Assembly: GCA_038030265.1 (NCBI GenBank)
Contig: CM075939.1
Span: 9,467,253-9,531,252 of the forward strand
Length of the DNA stretch: 64,000 nt
Reading direction: 5' to 3'
Source: Corythucha ciliata
Lineage: Eukaryota > Arthropoda > Insecta > Hemiptera > Tingidae
Each line of letters begins with the position of its first letter. Within the stretch, counting starts at the first letter, position 1. Shown piece after piece: positions 24,771 to 37,279 of the stretch. Made by a program: the position numbers and the translations under genes. A model generated the notes under the pieces. It had not been told where the DNA came from. It worked only from the letters and a program-made list of their open reading frames with translations, and did not search any database.

Positions 24771-25800
24771 GGCTTCTGAAGGCAATTTATTTGTGACTAA
24801 AATGAAAAAAAAAACGCTAATTTTAAAGCTCACATTGAGAAAAGTGCTAATTCGCTGCTATATCACGGAAAACGTCAATTTGTGGGGAAAAAATTTAGAA
24901 AAAACGCTAAGTCATAAGATGAAACGCTACGGATCTGCTAAAATGGAGAAAAAGCACTAATTCGTGGCCAAAATAGAGACAAATTTCTATTTTTGTCCAA
25001 AACTGAAAATACGCCAATTCTCGACTTCCGGAAGGCAACTTATTTGTGGCTCAAAATTGAGAAAAAACGCTAATCCAAATCTAAAAGTGAAAAATATAAT
25101 TGTTAATACGGGGATAAAAAGTAAAAACCAAGACTAATTAACGGCTAATTTGGCAAAAATCACTAATTAGCGTGACTAAAATTAAGAAAAACGCTAATTT
25201 CGAGCTTGAATTTAGAAACGTGCTAATTCGCAATAAACGATCTCGCTCTCTTAAAAACAGCAATTCGTGAATAAAATTGAGAAAAATTGCTTATTCACGG
25301 AATAAAATCGCAACTTAGTGGCTAAAATTGAGAAAAACTTTGATTCGTGGCCATAAAATACAGAAAAATTTCAATTTGTATCTAAAATCGTGGGTTCTGA
25401 TGGCAATTTTGTGAATGTAAACTTGAGAAACAGCGCAAATTCTTGATTTTAGGTACAAAAAAATAATGGTATAATTCGTGGCTAAATTAATCATAGATTT
25501 ATCCGCCCGAGGCCCAAATAGATGTAGGTCTGCCAGTGCGTTCTTAGGCGGCGAAAATATGGAAGACACGCTCATTTGCTGTTCTTGGGGCAATTACGCG
25601 GCTAAAAGTTTAAAAATGCTGATATTATTGGCTTAAATTGCGAAAAAGCACTCATTCGTGGGTAATATTGAGAAAATGCGTCAATTCGTCGTTGCTGATA
25701 TAACTTCCTGGCCAAATTGGAGAAAAAACGATCTTGTGCTCGCGGGCAAGTCCATGACTTAAATTATGGAAAAGCGCTGATTCATGGCTAAAATTATTAG
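24770..25800 (-). repeat. ~30-bp tandem array, family A
   Basis: About 30 diverged units of the form GCTAATTCGTGGCTAAAATT then GAGAAAAAC, the reverse complement of the forward orientation seen at 16,920 and 62,755. Confidence 0.75.
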
Positions 25801-27190
25801 AAAAAGCGATCATTCTGATTTTCCTCGACAGAATGAGTTTGGTACATTTGCTGCCCGTCTGCCATCCTTAGGCAATCGAATTTTACTGGACGATGCGGTT
25901 TTTTGGTCACGGTTCGCCATGCAGTTTTATCTTGCGAAATTTCAAATGGGACAAAATTGTTGAATTTTGAGGACAAATTTAGTAAGTTTTGAATTCTCGT
26001 CAGCCATCCTTTGATCACACAGAGAAAAGTGTGCTCTTTTCAGAGGTATCATCAGGACGCTTATTTCTCACGTTACAGCTGGTTTTGTTGCGAAAACCCG
26101 TTTATATTCTCGTCTGCCGCCCTTAGACAACCACATTTGACTAGCATAGGATGGTATCCTCGAACGGGACGACCAGTAGAGTGATATGTTTGAATTTAAT
26201 TCATGACAAAATATTTGCACGGATGAGCAAAAATTTGCATCATAAAAAAGGCCGCCATCTTTGAAAGCAACCGTTTTGGCATGGCAGACGTTTATTTTCT
26301 CACTCAGCGGACCATGACCCATGAGTTCCGATCTTCAAACCCTGTGAGAAAATACATGCACCTTTTCGGGGCTGGCTCCAGGACTATGAAGTTTGGTTTA
26401 GGGAAAGATCTATAACCCTGTGAAAAGAATTTTTCATTGGAGGGAAAACAACCAAATTGGCTTTGGAAGAGATAAAGGCATTAAAATTGAATTCTGGAAG
26501 TGCCAAAGCGTAATTGGTATTTAGAAAGAGCCAAATCCGCGGAATTTGGTTTTCTGGAAGAAGCAAACCCGTCTTCACTGAATTAAATCATATGTTAGTT
26601 GAGAAGACGGGTGGAAATGAATAGCGCCGTTGCAGAATTTTGTGCAAATGGGGAACGCTATAAGATAAATTGCGCTAATTGACAGCTGAAGTTCGGGAAA
26701 CACCAATTTGCGGATTGATTCTTAAGGCGGAATCATTGAAAACGATAATTCGTGGGTAAAATTAGATAGAAAAATCAGTTCAGATAAACGCTAATACGTG
26801 GATAAATTTGTGAAAATGCGCCATCCATGCTAAAATTTTGGAAAAGGGCTCATTCGCCTTTAAAAATATGGAAAACCGAAAATGTGCGAGTAAAATAAAG
26901 AAAAGCGGTAATTGACAGTTGAAATTGAGAAAACGTCCACTCACGGATTCTTGGGGCAAAATCAAGCAAGAAAACGGACTGGGGCACTGGCGGGCCCGGG
27001 GCGGATAACTCTATGAGACCCCTTAGCCTCTAGGATAAACAATAAATATAACTTTTACATAGCGTTAAGCTATGCTTTTTTCTTTATTTTAGCCACGAAT
27101 TGGCATCCGACAATTAGCGCTTATGATCAGTTTGAGTCGTAAATTGACGAGTTTCTGCATTTTAGCCTTAGAAATAGTGCCTTAAGCGAG
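25800..27190. repeat. Mixed family A and B repeat remnants
   Basis: 26,340-26,580 carries B-type units (for example CGCGGAATTTGGTTTTCTGG). 26,640-26,970 carries A-type units in reverse orientation and 27,080-27,190 in forward orientation. 25,800-26,330 is unclassified, with no gene seen. Confidence 0.5.
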
Positions 27191-27355
27191 CTTTCTTGTC
27201 TGTTTTTATCATGTTTTAATGAAAAATTGTGTACCTACCAATAAACGTGATACCGCCCCCCCCCCCAAAACCTGGGCCCGGGAAGAATCCTGCTATCCCA
27301 AACACCCTCTCGTCGGTTCTGCTCTCGTCACTTGCTTGGCTCCACAGTCCACAAG

Positions 27356-28077
27356 TCTAAAGCAGGGTATCCACAGTGCGAGGCAACTCACCTCGAATGC
27401 CTCGAAACGCATGCTCGGAGTGTGGATACCGGGGTTGCTCGCAGCGAGCCGCTCACCTCGCACCTTGCGACGCGAGGCAGGGGCTTGTCGGTAAAAAGGT
27501 GGAGCACAAAGGAGCCTCGGGGTGAGGCGTGCGTTTAAGCTTAGTTTGCCTCGGAGCGCGCAAAACCGCGCCATGGAAAACGAAGTACTTCATGGTACCT
27601 ATCGTTAAATTATATGAACAGTATCGTTTATTGAGGGATCCAAAACACCCACAATGTTACAACAAAAATCTTCGGGAAGATCTCTTGCGGGAAATATCTT
27701 TAGCCGTGAATATTCCGGCAAAATGTTTAAAGAAGAAGTTGGCATCTCTATTGGGCTCCTGTAGTATCCTGTTCCCGTATTCCATCCCATTTTAAACAAT
27801 TGTTTGACCCACCAACGGTGCCAACCGGCGGTGGTCTTTTTCTGTCGCTTTCTCTTAACGATCGTAGGCATCACAATGTAGGCAGCGGCCGCCACTTCAA
27901 CGTTCTTCCTGGTTGGCGGGGCCATGTCTACTGCCACCAACTTTGAAAGGTGGTTCGCGTGCTCGCATCGAGCATGCGAGGGTACAATTTAACTCAACAA
28001 CGCATGCCTCACCCCGAGGCAGATGCCGCGAGGCATTCGAGGCGAGCTGCCTCGCACTGTGGATACTATACTTTAGA
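27356..28077. mobile_element. DNA transposon relic with 49-bp TIRs (PIF/Harbinger-like)
   Basis: The ends TCTAAAG...GTATCCACAGTGCGAGGC and their reverse complement (27,356-27,404 and 28,029-28,077) match closely over 49 bases. The subterminal regions are rich in GCGAGGC/GCCTCGC motifs. Inside, 27,594-27,750 on the plus strand encodes a fragment resembling a MADF DNA-binding domain (LYEQYRLLRDPKHPQCYNKN, then REDLLREISL). On the minus strand near 27,800-27,835 the short peptide RWWVKQLF resembles the N-terminal part of Harbinger nucleases. PIF/Harbinger elements encode both kinds of protein, hence the assignment. The element is heavily deleted and non-autonomous. No clear 3-bp target duplication was found. 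Confidence 0.65.
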
Positions 28078-28373
28078 ACATTGGTAGGGGGGGTGGGGGT
28101 TGGTTAGCCGCATTGGGCGGCAAAAAGCAAGATCCTGCCCTGGGCAAAATCCCTAATAGCACCCTCCCTCACGCACCAAATCCGCCAATGTTTGTGGCCC
28201 AATCTGGCGACTCGGTAGAGAGATGGGGGGGGGGGGGACTCCTCCGATGATGACAAATGACAAACGTTGAACAAATGAAGTCCGCGATAGCGTTGTTAAT
28301 TTAAAGCTTCTCATAATTATTATGATAATTCGGCTTTTACATCGTACAAAAGGTTTGGCAAGACTATCAGTGT

Positions 28374-31300
28374 ATAATGAAACGAGAAGGATCCAGAAGG
28401 ATATAAGAAAGATATCACTCACCAACAGCTGGGGTATAATCGCCACTTTTTAACGGAAGCGGCTTGCAGATTTGACCAAAATCAACACATTTTCTCTGAG
28501 GATTAATCACGTGCTAATGTCGACAATTTGAACATTTCCCTACATGAATAATTACAGTCAAAGAAATACAGGGGGGAAGGATTTCACATAAACATTATAA
28601 GAGAAGAGAGCGCACGCTTAGCCCGAACACCATTCGTCGCGTCCACCGCCGTAATAATGGAGACTGGAGAGATCTATGGGAGAGATAGCCCCAAAAATCA
28701 GACAGTAAACCTGATATGGGCGCAAGCGCTAAACGCAGCTTCGGCAACCTCCACGTTGGGCTCCTTCAATCTTAACCTTTCCAGTGTGGCAATGGTGCGT
28801 CGAGTGCTCCTTCATGACCATCGAATATTTCACTAAAAACTCAAGTAAGTAAACGATGTAACTAAATTAATTAGCATGGGGGAAGTGATTAAAAACCATT
28901 CAAAATGTCTAACAATTTTGGCACCCAATTTTTACTGTATTTAATTTCATGAGTGTATTTCTTGTTGGGCGCCTCAAAATCAGGGTTTGGGAATCTCTCT
29001 CTTTTAGCTTGTGTGTGTGCTTTGATAACCGCTAGAGATCGCTTGACTGCATTCGTTTTTGTTGTGGATGGCGACGAAGGGCAGACTCTTTAGATGACCA
29101 TTTTTAGTGTAAAAAGGTAATCCCTAGATTTTATGGTTGTTTTTATGAAGTAATTTTTTGTTATAATTGTTTGAAACAACAATATAATTATGACGTACTA
29201 CTTAGACGTACGAAGAAACAAAAAAAAGCTGCGTTGAGGCTCGTGTACAAAATACGCTGCAGCCACTGTTATACCCCCCTCCATAAGCAATACGTGCAAA
29301 ACATGCCGCATGCCCTCTGTTTTTTGCCCTGCCTGCCGGTGGCGACATTTTTAATTTTCCAGCTCTGTCCATGGGAGTTGGAAGGTGCAAGCCTCATAGT
29401 CGTGTTTTTATTGTAAGCCAGACAGCCTTGAATCTCACCTTCAATAATGATTAAGTCCAATGTTTTTTGGCTATTTTAGGAGGACGAAATGCTCTCTCGT
29501 TGTCAGTTGAATCCAATTCTGGATTGAATTTAATTAACTTTTTGGGATTTGTTGGGGGGGGGGATTTTTGAATCGAGGCGGAATCGGCTTGCTGAGGAAT
29601 GCGACTGGCGATGTTCTATTTTTTTTTTCTTCCTTGATTGCGAGGAGGGTGAGGGGAGAATAACGAAGGAATGAAACATATTATAGCGGATTTAAATCTC
29701 GCGCTTTTGCTAATTTGCCAAACCAATTCGATAAATAAGAAGGGTGACCCCGACTGACTTTGAGTTATTCCATCGACGAATACTCTTTGGAAATACATTT
29801 TTTATTCTTTTTCCACTATCATTCTTCCGTGGCTCCCTTTTTTTTCTTTCTTTTTCTTTTTTTATTTCCTTCTAAACTAGAAATGATTGGCCGCGTTGGT
29901 CGGTGGGGATGGTCGAGAGGAATGAGAGCCCAAAGTGGTTGCGAACGCGTAGTACAAGTTGAGGAATGTGGCAAGATGGCGACCGCCTTCTATCTGCATC
30001 TGCTTCCCTGCCGTAGTGCCCCTATGTTCGCCCTATCAGTGTATAATGAAACGAGAAGGATCCAGAAGGATATAAGAAAGATATCACTCACCAACAGCTG
30101 GGGTATAATCGCCACTTTTTAACGGAAGCGGCTTGCAGATTTGACCAAAATCAACACATTTTCTCTGAGGATTAATCACGTGCTAATGTCGACAATTTGA
30201 ACATTTCCCTACATGAATAATTACAGTCAAAGAAATACAGGGGGGAAGGATTTCACATAAACATTATAAGAGAAGAGAGCGCACGCTTAGCCCGAACACC
30301 ACTCGTCGCGTCCACCGCCGTAATAATGGAGACTGGAGAGATCTATGGGAGAGATAGCCCCAAAAATCAGACAGTAAACCTGATATGGGCGCAAGCGCTA
30401 AACGCAGCTTCGGCATCGACAGGTCGTTGCGGTTCACGCGTAACCTCCACGTTGGGCTCCTTCAATCTTAACCTTTCCAGTGTGGCAATGGTGCGTCGAG
30501 TGCTCCTTCATGACCATCGAATATTTCACTAAAAACTCAAGTAAGTAAACGATGTAACTAAATTAATTAGCATGGGGGAAGTGATTAAAAACCATTCAAA
30601 ATGTCTAACAATTTTGGCACCCAATTTTTACTGTATTTAATTTCATGAGTGTATTTCTTGTTGGGCGCCTCAAAATCAGGGTTTGGGAATCTCTCTCTTT
30701 TAGCTTGTGTGTGTGCTTTGATAACCGCTAGAGATCGCTTGACTGCATTCGTTTTTGTTGTGGATGGCGACGAAGGGCAGACTCTTTAGATGACCATTTT
30801 TAGTGTAAAAAGGTAATCCCTAGATTTTATGGTTGTTTTTATGAAGTAATTTTTTGTTATAATTGTTTGAAACAACAATATAATTATGACGTACTACTTA
30901 GACGTACGAAGAAACAAAAAAAAAGCTGCGTTGAGGCTCGTGTACAAAATACGCTGCAGCCACTGTTATACCCCCCTCCATAAGCAATACGTGCAAAACA
31001 TGCTGCATGCCCTCTGTTTTTTGCCCTGCCTGCCGGTGGCGACATTTTTAATTTTCCAGCTCTGTCCATGGGAGTTGGAAGGTGCAAGCCTCATAGTCGT
31101 GTTTTTATTGTAAGCCAGACAGCCTTGAATCTCACCTTCAATAATGATTAAGTCCAACGTTTTTTGGCTATTTTAGGAGGAAGAAATGCTCTCTCGTTGT
31201 CAGTTGAATCCAATTCTGGATTGAATTTAATTAATTTTTTGGATTTGTTGGGGGGGGGGGATTTTTGAATCGAGGCGGAATCGGCTTGCTGAGGAATGCG

Positions 31301-31729
31301 ACTGGCGATGTTCTATTTTTTTTTTCTTCCTTGATTGCGAGGAGGGTGAGGGGAGAATAACGAAGGAATGAAACATATTATAGCGGATTTAAATCTCGCG
31401 CTTTTGCTAATTTGCCAAACCAATTCGATAAATAAGAAGGGTGACCCCGACTGACTTTGAGTTATTCCATCGACGAATACTCTTTGGAAATACATTTTTT
31501 ATTCTTTTTCCACTATCATTCTTCCGTGGCTCCCTTTTTTTTTCTTTCTTTTTCTTTTTTTATTTCCTTCTAAACTAGAAATGATTGGCCGCGTTGGTCG
31601 GTGGGGATGGTCGAGAGGAATGAGAGCCCAAAGTGGTTGCGAACGCGTAGTACAAGTTGAGGAATGTGGCAAGATGGCGACCGCCTTCTATCTGCATCTG
31701 CTTCCCTGCCGTAGTGCCCCTATGTTCGC
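28374..31729. repeat. Near-identical tandem duplication, ~1.66-1.70 kb unit
   Basis: Copy 1 spans 28,374-30,032 and copy 2 spans 30,033-31,729, joined directly. Differences are a handful of substitutions, small homopolymer changes, and a 27-base stretch in copy 2 (about 30,415-30,441) absent from copy 1. Each unit has GC-richer parts, including AAGATGGCGACCGCC near its end and GTGGATGGCGACGAAGG in the middle. A good splice-donor-like CAAGTAAGT lies near 28,852 and 30,539. No protein domain is recognised in any frame, so the unit may be an untranslated exon/promoter segment, a non-coding gene or an unknown repeat. Confidence 0.85.
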
Positions 31730-33125
31730 ACGATTGATACAACTTTCGGGCCGTCGGTGAAACCAGGGGGGAAAGAAAATTTGCCTTTTTTTTTTTATTT
31801 AAAAAAAAATTGTGGGTGCCGCGTGTGCAAAAGGGGCAAAACTAGTGTAAATTTCCGCGGGGGGGTTCCACACAAAAGAGTGGCTGGTAAATTGGCTGTT
31901 TTTCTTCCGAATAGGAATATTGAGAAATCCGAATTTTCGCTCTCTTCAATGTTCGGTGTGAAGTTGCCCCGCGGCAACCCCCTCGTAAGAAAGTGCTGAT
32001 AGTTCGGGAACATATTTGTGAGTTTGGAGTGTTTTTCTATAAAAAAAAAAATAAATAAATAACGTAAAAAAGTGAAGAGTCTTCGAAGGAGTTCCTTGGT
32101 GCTGACTGATTCGCCGGAGGGCCATGTCCTGGCATTTCCATATTCCTCGCAACGGCTTTGTCTTCAGATAGTTCGTCCGCCCTCCATTCTTCTCGATTAA
32201 TTGTTCGCACCAAAAGTAAGAAATTTAAACGCTCATTACCCTTCCCGTGCAAATTTTTTTCTCCACTCCTGAAGTGAAAGTAGAGGGGAAGGTTTTTTCT
32301 TTCTAAATAACACCCCCCTCACCCCACTGTTGAACGGTAGTCGTGTTCTATTCATAACAGGTGGGCTGAGAGGCAAGCATTATGGCTTAAAATTTTATTT
32401 TCGTGCGAATTTCAGCTCCGATTGACTGTTGTGGAAGAGAGGAGGGGTGGACTGTGTCACGCTTAAACAAACAAACCGAAATCGGATGCGAACACAACAG
32501 ATTTGCTCGTTCTTCCCTTATCTGTGTCGCCGTCAAATTTACTTAGCCGTTATCACATACGTCAAATCCCTTTTCACAGCCAGTGTCTTCAGTTTTACTG
32601 CTGGCAATTCCTATTAGGGAGTTGTTTCCCCATGGGCCGAAGGTTCCCCTACGTCTATATAACCACGTGTGTAGGGCCACCTCTGTTGCCTTAAGATCAA
32701 TGTGTATCGTCCAACAACGTTTTAATTGCCGACAAGGAATCCTGTTCAGACGCTCTCGCTGTATAGACGAGAGAAAGAGAGGATGACTATGTCCCGTCGT
32801 GACTATATACCGTAGGCCAAGTATATTACTGACTCCCTCCGTCTGAACTGTCGCTGTGGTTAGGGTTCCCAGACAGCCGAGGCTCTTCGTCGATACATAA
32901 TTGAATGTACGTATATTGTTTGGGATGGGGAGGGGGTACATTTGTACATATCTGCGCCCGAAGGGCCAATTTGCACTGTTTGAATCAAAGGGCCAATCTG
33001 CATTGGACCAAAGAGGCAATCTGAAATCGAAAAGGTCGAAAATCGATGGGGCCAATCTGAAATTTCTCGAGCATGTTTTTTGGGGCAATCTGCATGTAAT
33101 CTTCACCATCCATTCAATCTGAAAG
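31730..33125. other. Unclassified intergenic sequence
   Basis: The longest frame is a 188-codon frame on the minus strand (32,543-33,109), with no signal peptide, domain or biased composition. From about 32,960 to 33,120 there are weak repeats of GGGCCAATCTG followed by CATTGGACC or GAAATCG. No gene can be supported. Confidence 0.4.
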
Positions 33126-33161
33126 CAGGGGCGTAGCCAGCCCTTAGCCTAAGGGTGGGCA
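33126..33161 (+). repeat. Shared element-end block CAGGGGCGTAGCCAGCCC
   Basis: Reads CAGGGGCGTAGCCAGCCC, then TAAGGGTGGGCAGAAATATG. It is the best-preserved copy of the block also seen at 12,141, 19,724, 51,056 and 62,438. An (AAT)n run starts about 65 bases after it. Confidence 0.65.
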
Positions 33162-33225
33162 GAAATATGTCGGATGCACCAGAGACCCCATTAAAAGAAC
33201 GGGAGGGGGAAGGTCGTAGTTCGTT

Positions 33226-33248
33226 TATAATAATAATAATAATAATAG
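33226..33248. repeat. (AAT)n microsatellite
   Basis: About seven uninterrupted AAT units, followed by TTTTATTGACC. Confidence 0.9.
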
Positions 33249-33938
33249 TTTTATTGACCTTTCACAATTGTATGTATGGTCTCGTCTAAATACATTCAAC
33301 ACTAACTTAGGCCAGTATGCCAAGTCGTTACTAGAATTTTCCTCAACCTCAAAGCTCCCTCACAAACTGGAAAAATTATAAAATAGCAATGGCCCTGTTG
33401 TAAAACTCAAAAAATGGCTCAGCGGGTTTATTTGTTTTCAACACATGTAAAATAAGAGGGAAGGCTTAATCGTATTAGCCGGCTTAATTCCGAAACTTGG
33501 CGTGTTAAATAAAGGATCTCACCGAAAATCAAATGATGCATGCCTTCTACAATTTACTTGTGGGGATAAATGTATCTACTAGAAAATAATTCGAATGATG
33601 CCGGTATAGTATCGAATGCCCATCACCAGCACTGTCAAGAGTCCACAAACTCTAAATGCTACGCATTTAGCAAGAGTTGAATAGTTGAAAACAGCATCCT
33701 CTGGCTAATTAGACGTAGGGAATATAGTTAAAAACTGGGTTTTCACTCTCACGCCCAATGGGCTCACAGCAATTAACTTTCAAGAGGGTGTCATGTCGGT
33801 CCGATATCTCCCTTTCGACCTCATACTTTCAGCTACCAGAGCTACTCGGTCTTATTGGTCGCATTATCCAGGATACCGAGCCGATTATGTAGCTGGGGCA
33901 CCGCTTCCCAGGGGGCAGAGGTGCATGACATATGACCC

Positions 33939-34683
33939 CCTATTTAAGAGCCCGGGGGTCTGCCATGCTGTACCGGGGGCCTAAGGATTTTTTTCTATAA
34001 CTAATTAAAGTCCTTAATTTGGGACATGAATTTAACCGGTAGAACATAGTCCTGAAACTGGTCTCATTCGATAGGTTTTGTGAAGATGATTACAAATATG
34101 ATCGTCTGCCGGCGCCTAATTGGGGCATTTACCCTCGGTGATCAGTCAAACTCCTTAAATTAGGGATAATAACCTGAAGAACGAAGTCCGGAAAATGGTC
34201 TTATTCGATAGGTTTTTTTGGAGATGATTACGAATATGATCGTCTGTCTGGGGCATTTGCCCTCGATGGACAGTGAATTGGACTGGTTTCAGGACTATTT
34301 TCTTCCGGTTGGTTTGAGTGTCCCAAATTTCGTGAGTTTGACGAGCCACAGAGTGCGAATGCCACAGGCAGACGCCGGCAGACGGTCATAATCATACAAT
34401 ACCTTTCGAATGGGACTAGTTTCAGGAATGTGATCTTTCGTTTAATTATTTCCCCCCTGTGAGGTTTGACTGGTCACTGAAGGCAGGGGGGGGGGGCTGG
34501 CAGACGATCATATTCGTAATCAGCTCCATAAAACCTTTCGAATCCAGTTCAGGACCATTCGGGACCAGTTTCAGGACTATATTCTTCCGGTTAAATTCAT
34601 GTCCCAAATTGAGGACTTTAATTAAGCTGTAAAATCCTTAGGCCCCAGATACGGCATGGCAAACTCCTGGACTCGTAAATAGG
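33939..34683. mobile_element. Foldback element with ~175-bp inverted arms
   Basis: 33,939-34,110 (CCTATTTAAGAGCCCGGGGG onward) is an imperfect inverted copy of 34,499-34,683 (ending CTCGTAAATAGG). Inside, a ~138-bp unit with AGTCCTGAAACTGGTCTCAT and ATTCGATAGG is repeated twice in one orientation and twice in the other, giving a nested palindrome. No coding frame. Confidence 0.75.
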
Positions 34684-35159
34684 AGGAAATACGCTGTCAT
34701 TTTGCACAGCTTTCATGACTATGTTCTTCCGGTTGAATGGGACTGTCGCCAGCTCTCGGTCTACAAGTACCACATGTGTGGAACAGTTTTATAATCGAAA
34801 CACTCGAATACCGAACATTCGAGACTCGGCGAATACCGAGCATCCATCCACACTGTCGTGTGTTTGACAAACATTTTGCTCGTTATTTGGCGAATACCAC
34901 CATTTGGAGGGCCCACTGTGATTCTACAGTTTGCGAGGAAGGTTGGAATCGAGGAGATTTCGAGGAGCGACTTAGCATACTGACCATAAAATTTGAAGTC
35001 TGAAAATTCCTGAAAGGGATAAAAAGCATTTTCAGTTGAAAAAAAAAATTTCATAAATTTCTTGAAAGGCCGAATAGGCAGATCTCTAATTTCTTGGGGG
35101 TAACTTGTTGAATCGTAATTTTACAGACATGTACATGAAGCTGGTCCTAAATCTTTGCC

Positions 35160-36700
35160 TCTTTAGAACGGTAATTTAATGTTTTTGGAGAACCTTGTGT
35201 CGTGTACGAGGTGATCAGTGCCACAGTTTTTATTTCTGTAAACATTCAGCAAGCACTCATTCATGTACACTGAGGGGAACGTGAGTACTCTAAATGATAG
35301 GAAGTACGGTTGGCAGCTCGTTCTTCTCTGACTAGTTCCATGTATGACCCTCAACGCTCTCTTTTGCTTCTTGAATATCCTTGTAGATAATGTCGCGTTT
35401 CCCCAAAGTTCTATTCCTTACGTGAGCACTGACTGAAATAATGCGAAATAGGCTTTCCTGACGACGTCCAGGTCCAGTCTACGATACTCTAGCCAGCCGT
35501 CCTAGCTCATAAATAGCCTTATTCTGCTTCTTTATAATGAAGTCCGCGTGTGGTGACCAGCTTAACTGTTCATCAAGCATCTCGCCCAAATACTTTAGGA
35601 TTTCTTGGGACTTTTTAGCTATTGAAAAAAATCAGAGTCTTTTCCTTGCACTGTTTCGCAAATAATCGATTTTCCGCCAACCACTGATAGAGGACCCGAG
35701 TAGCGCCCCCCCCCCCCCCCAAGGTCTCCACCACTTCCTCTCGGTTTCGTTTCGAGACAGCCAAAGCTGTATCGTCAGCAAATTGGAAAATACTAGTTCC
35801 TTGGAGGAGCGGATTGCTGTTTACACGTATTAAAAACAAAAGGGGACCCAATATGGATCCTTGCGGTACTCCAGTGCTCCAGTGGAAGAAGGCCCGACTG
35901 TCCAGCTCTCGTTCTAAACATCTAGAGTTCTCCCAGACAGATAGCTCTCAATTAAATTCAAGGCCACTCCACGAACGCCCATTACCTCCAGTCTTTTATA
36001 AGGAGACCTTCATGAGAGAGTGTGTCAAACAAACGCTTTGAAAATATCGCAAAACGTGGCTCCTGAGAATTCGCTTACTTCAAATGAAGGGTATATCACC
36101 TCCTCCAACAAGGACATCACGCGTGCGATCATTAGATTTTTACTTCCTAAATCCAAACTGTTTGGGATTGAAGAAATGTTGTTTTTCCAGATAGGAGAGT
36201 AATCGAGTAGACAATAGCGTTTCCACCACCTTTGCAAGCATAGGAATAATTGCTACCGGCCTATATTGATCCAGTGTTTCTGCCTTTGGTGTTTTTGGAA
36301 TAGGAAAAACAACACTTATTTTCATTTGTTCTTTTTTCTTTATGTGTCCCAGCAATTAATTAATTGCAAATTAGACGACCCTTGTCTTAGGACTTTTTCA
36401 AGGGATTACTGCTGGGTGACTAGGGTGGTGCGGTGAGGGGGGAGTAATCCATTGAAAAAGTCTTTTAAGACAAGGGTCGTCTAATTTGCAACTTATTTTC
36501 ATTTTCGAGTGGAAAATTTCTGTTTTGAACATTTCATTAATGATGATCGTAAGAGGTTGGCTAGGGCCTCCGAAGACTTTTTTGTTATTCTTCTCGGGAT
36601 TTCGAAAGCATCCGTTGACGTGATGTCTTTCAATGAGGAAGTAACACATTTTTCAAAATCATGCTGAATGATAGCTTCGTTACCAAAACTCATGAATGCA
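35160..36700 (-). pseudogene. Non-LTR retrotransposon reverse transcriptase, broken
   Basis: The minus strand encodes consecutive RT segments: KISVVFPIPKTP followed by LDQYRPVAIIPMLAKVVETL and NPKQFGFRK (about 36,320-36,140), CDIFKAFDTLSHEG (about 36,040-35,990), LGPLLFLI then the catalytic-site motif FADDT (about 35,850-35,770), and a thumb/C-terminal part with YLGEMLDEQLSWSPHADFII (about 35,600-35,540). The order and motifs are those of Jockey-like non-LTR elements. Frameshifts, a C14 run at about 35,706-35,719 and a 165-bp insertion break it. It is a dead copy. Confidence 0.8.
36327..36491. mobile_element. 165-bp insertion with TIRs inside the RT
   Basis: The segment carries inverted repeats (GCAAATTAGACGACCCTTGT near 36,367 and its complement near 36,470-36,490). 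It is flanked by a 12-base direct repeat CTTATTTTCATT at 36,315-36,326 and 36,492-36,503. Removing the insertion with one repeat restores continuity of the surrounding RT frame, which supports a real transposition event. Confidence 0.75.
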
Positions 36701-37279
36701 CGATCTATTCATATAAAATCAGGCCCTATATTTTTTTTTATTAATTTTTAAACTATTGGGTTGCGGGACCCATTTGAAATAGGCTAGATGGACTGATGAC
36801 GTAATAACAGCATTCGCGTAACCTTCACAATAGCTTCCCACAAATCAAACAATAGGACTTAAGAGGGGAGGCCGACAACGGGGCCAAAGAGGTTATATAT
36901 TCAGATGGACTGTTATCTACCCCCATCCCATGCAATCCTATGCAAATCGTGATAAGGTAACCCTTGTGTAACCTACACCTACATAAAAAAAGTTGGCCCC
37001 GATGTCCGGAACTCCTTAAGAGAATGAGATGAACAAGAAGGGGCAAGACATGATAACAGTTATGATGCGCAGGGTTGGGTGGGTTACAGCCCCTTAGCTA
37101 CGTCACGAGTCACAGACCGGCCGTTTAAGGCAACAAAAAAAATTGGCAAGTTTTATTATTTCGCTATAAATCGAAATTAATCATTTACGTACCTAGTAAT
37201 ATTCAATTCATGGTCATATTTAGTCATTTTCTTTCGAAAAAAAAAATGTTTCCAGCGATTTTTATTTTTTATGTTACTT

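Noticed and set aside
29171..31157. Paired frames repeated in both copies of the 1.7-kb unit
   Set aside because: They exist on both strands with no domain; conservation reflects the recent duplication rather than coding constraint.
32543..33109. 188-codon frame on the minus strand
   Set aside because: No domain, signal peptide or splice context; the overlapping strand has comparable frames, so chance is the simplest explanation.
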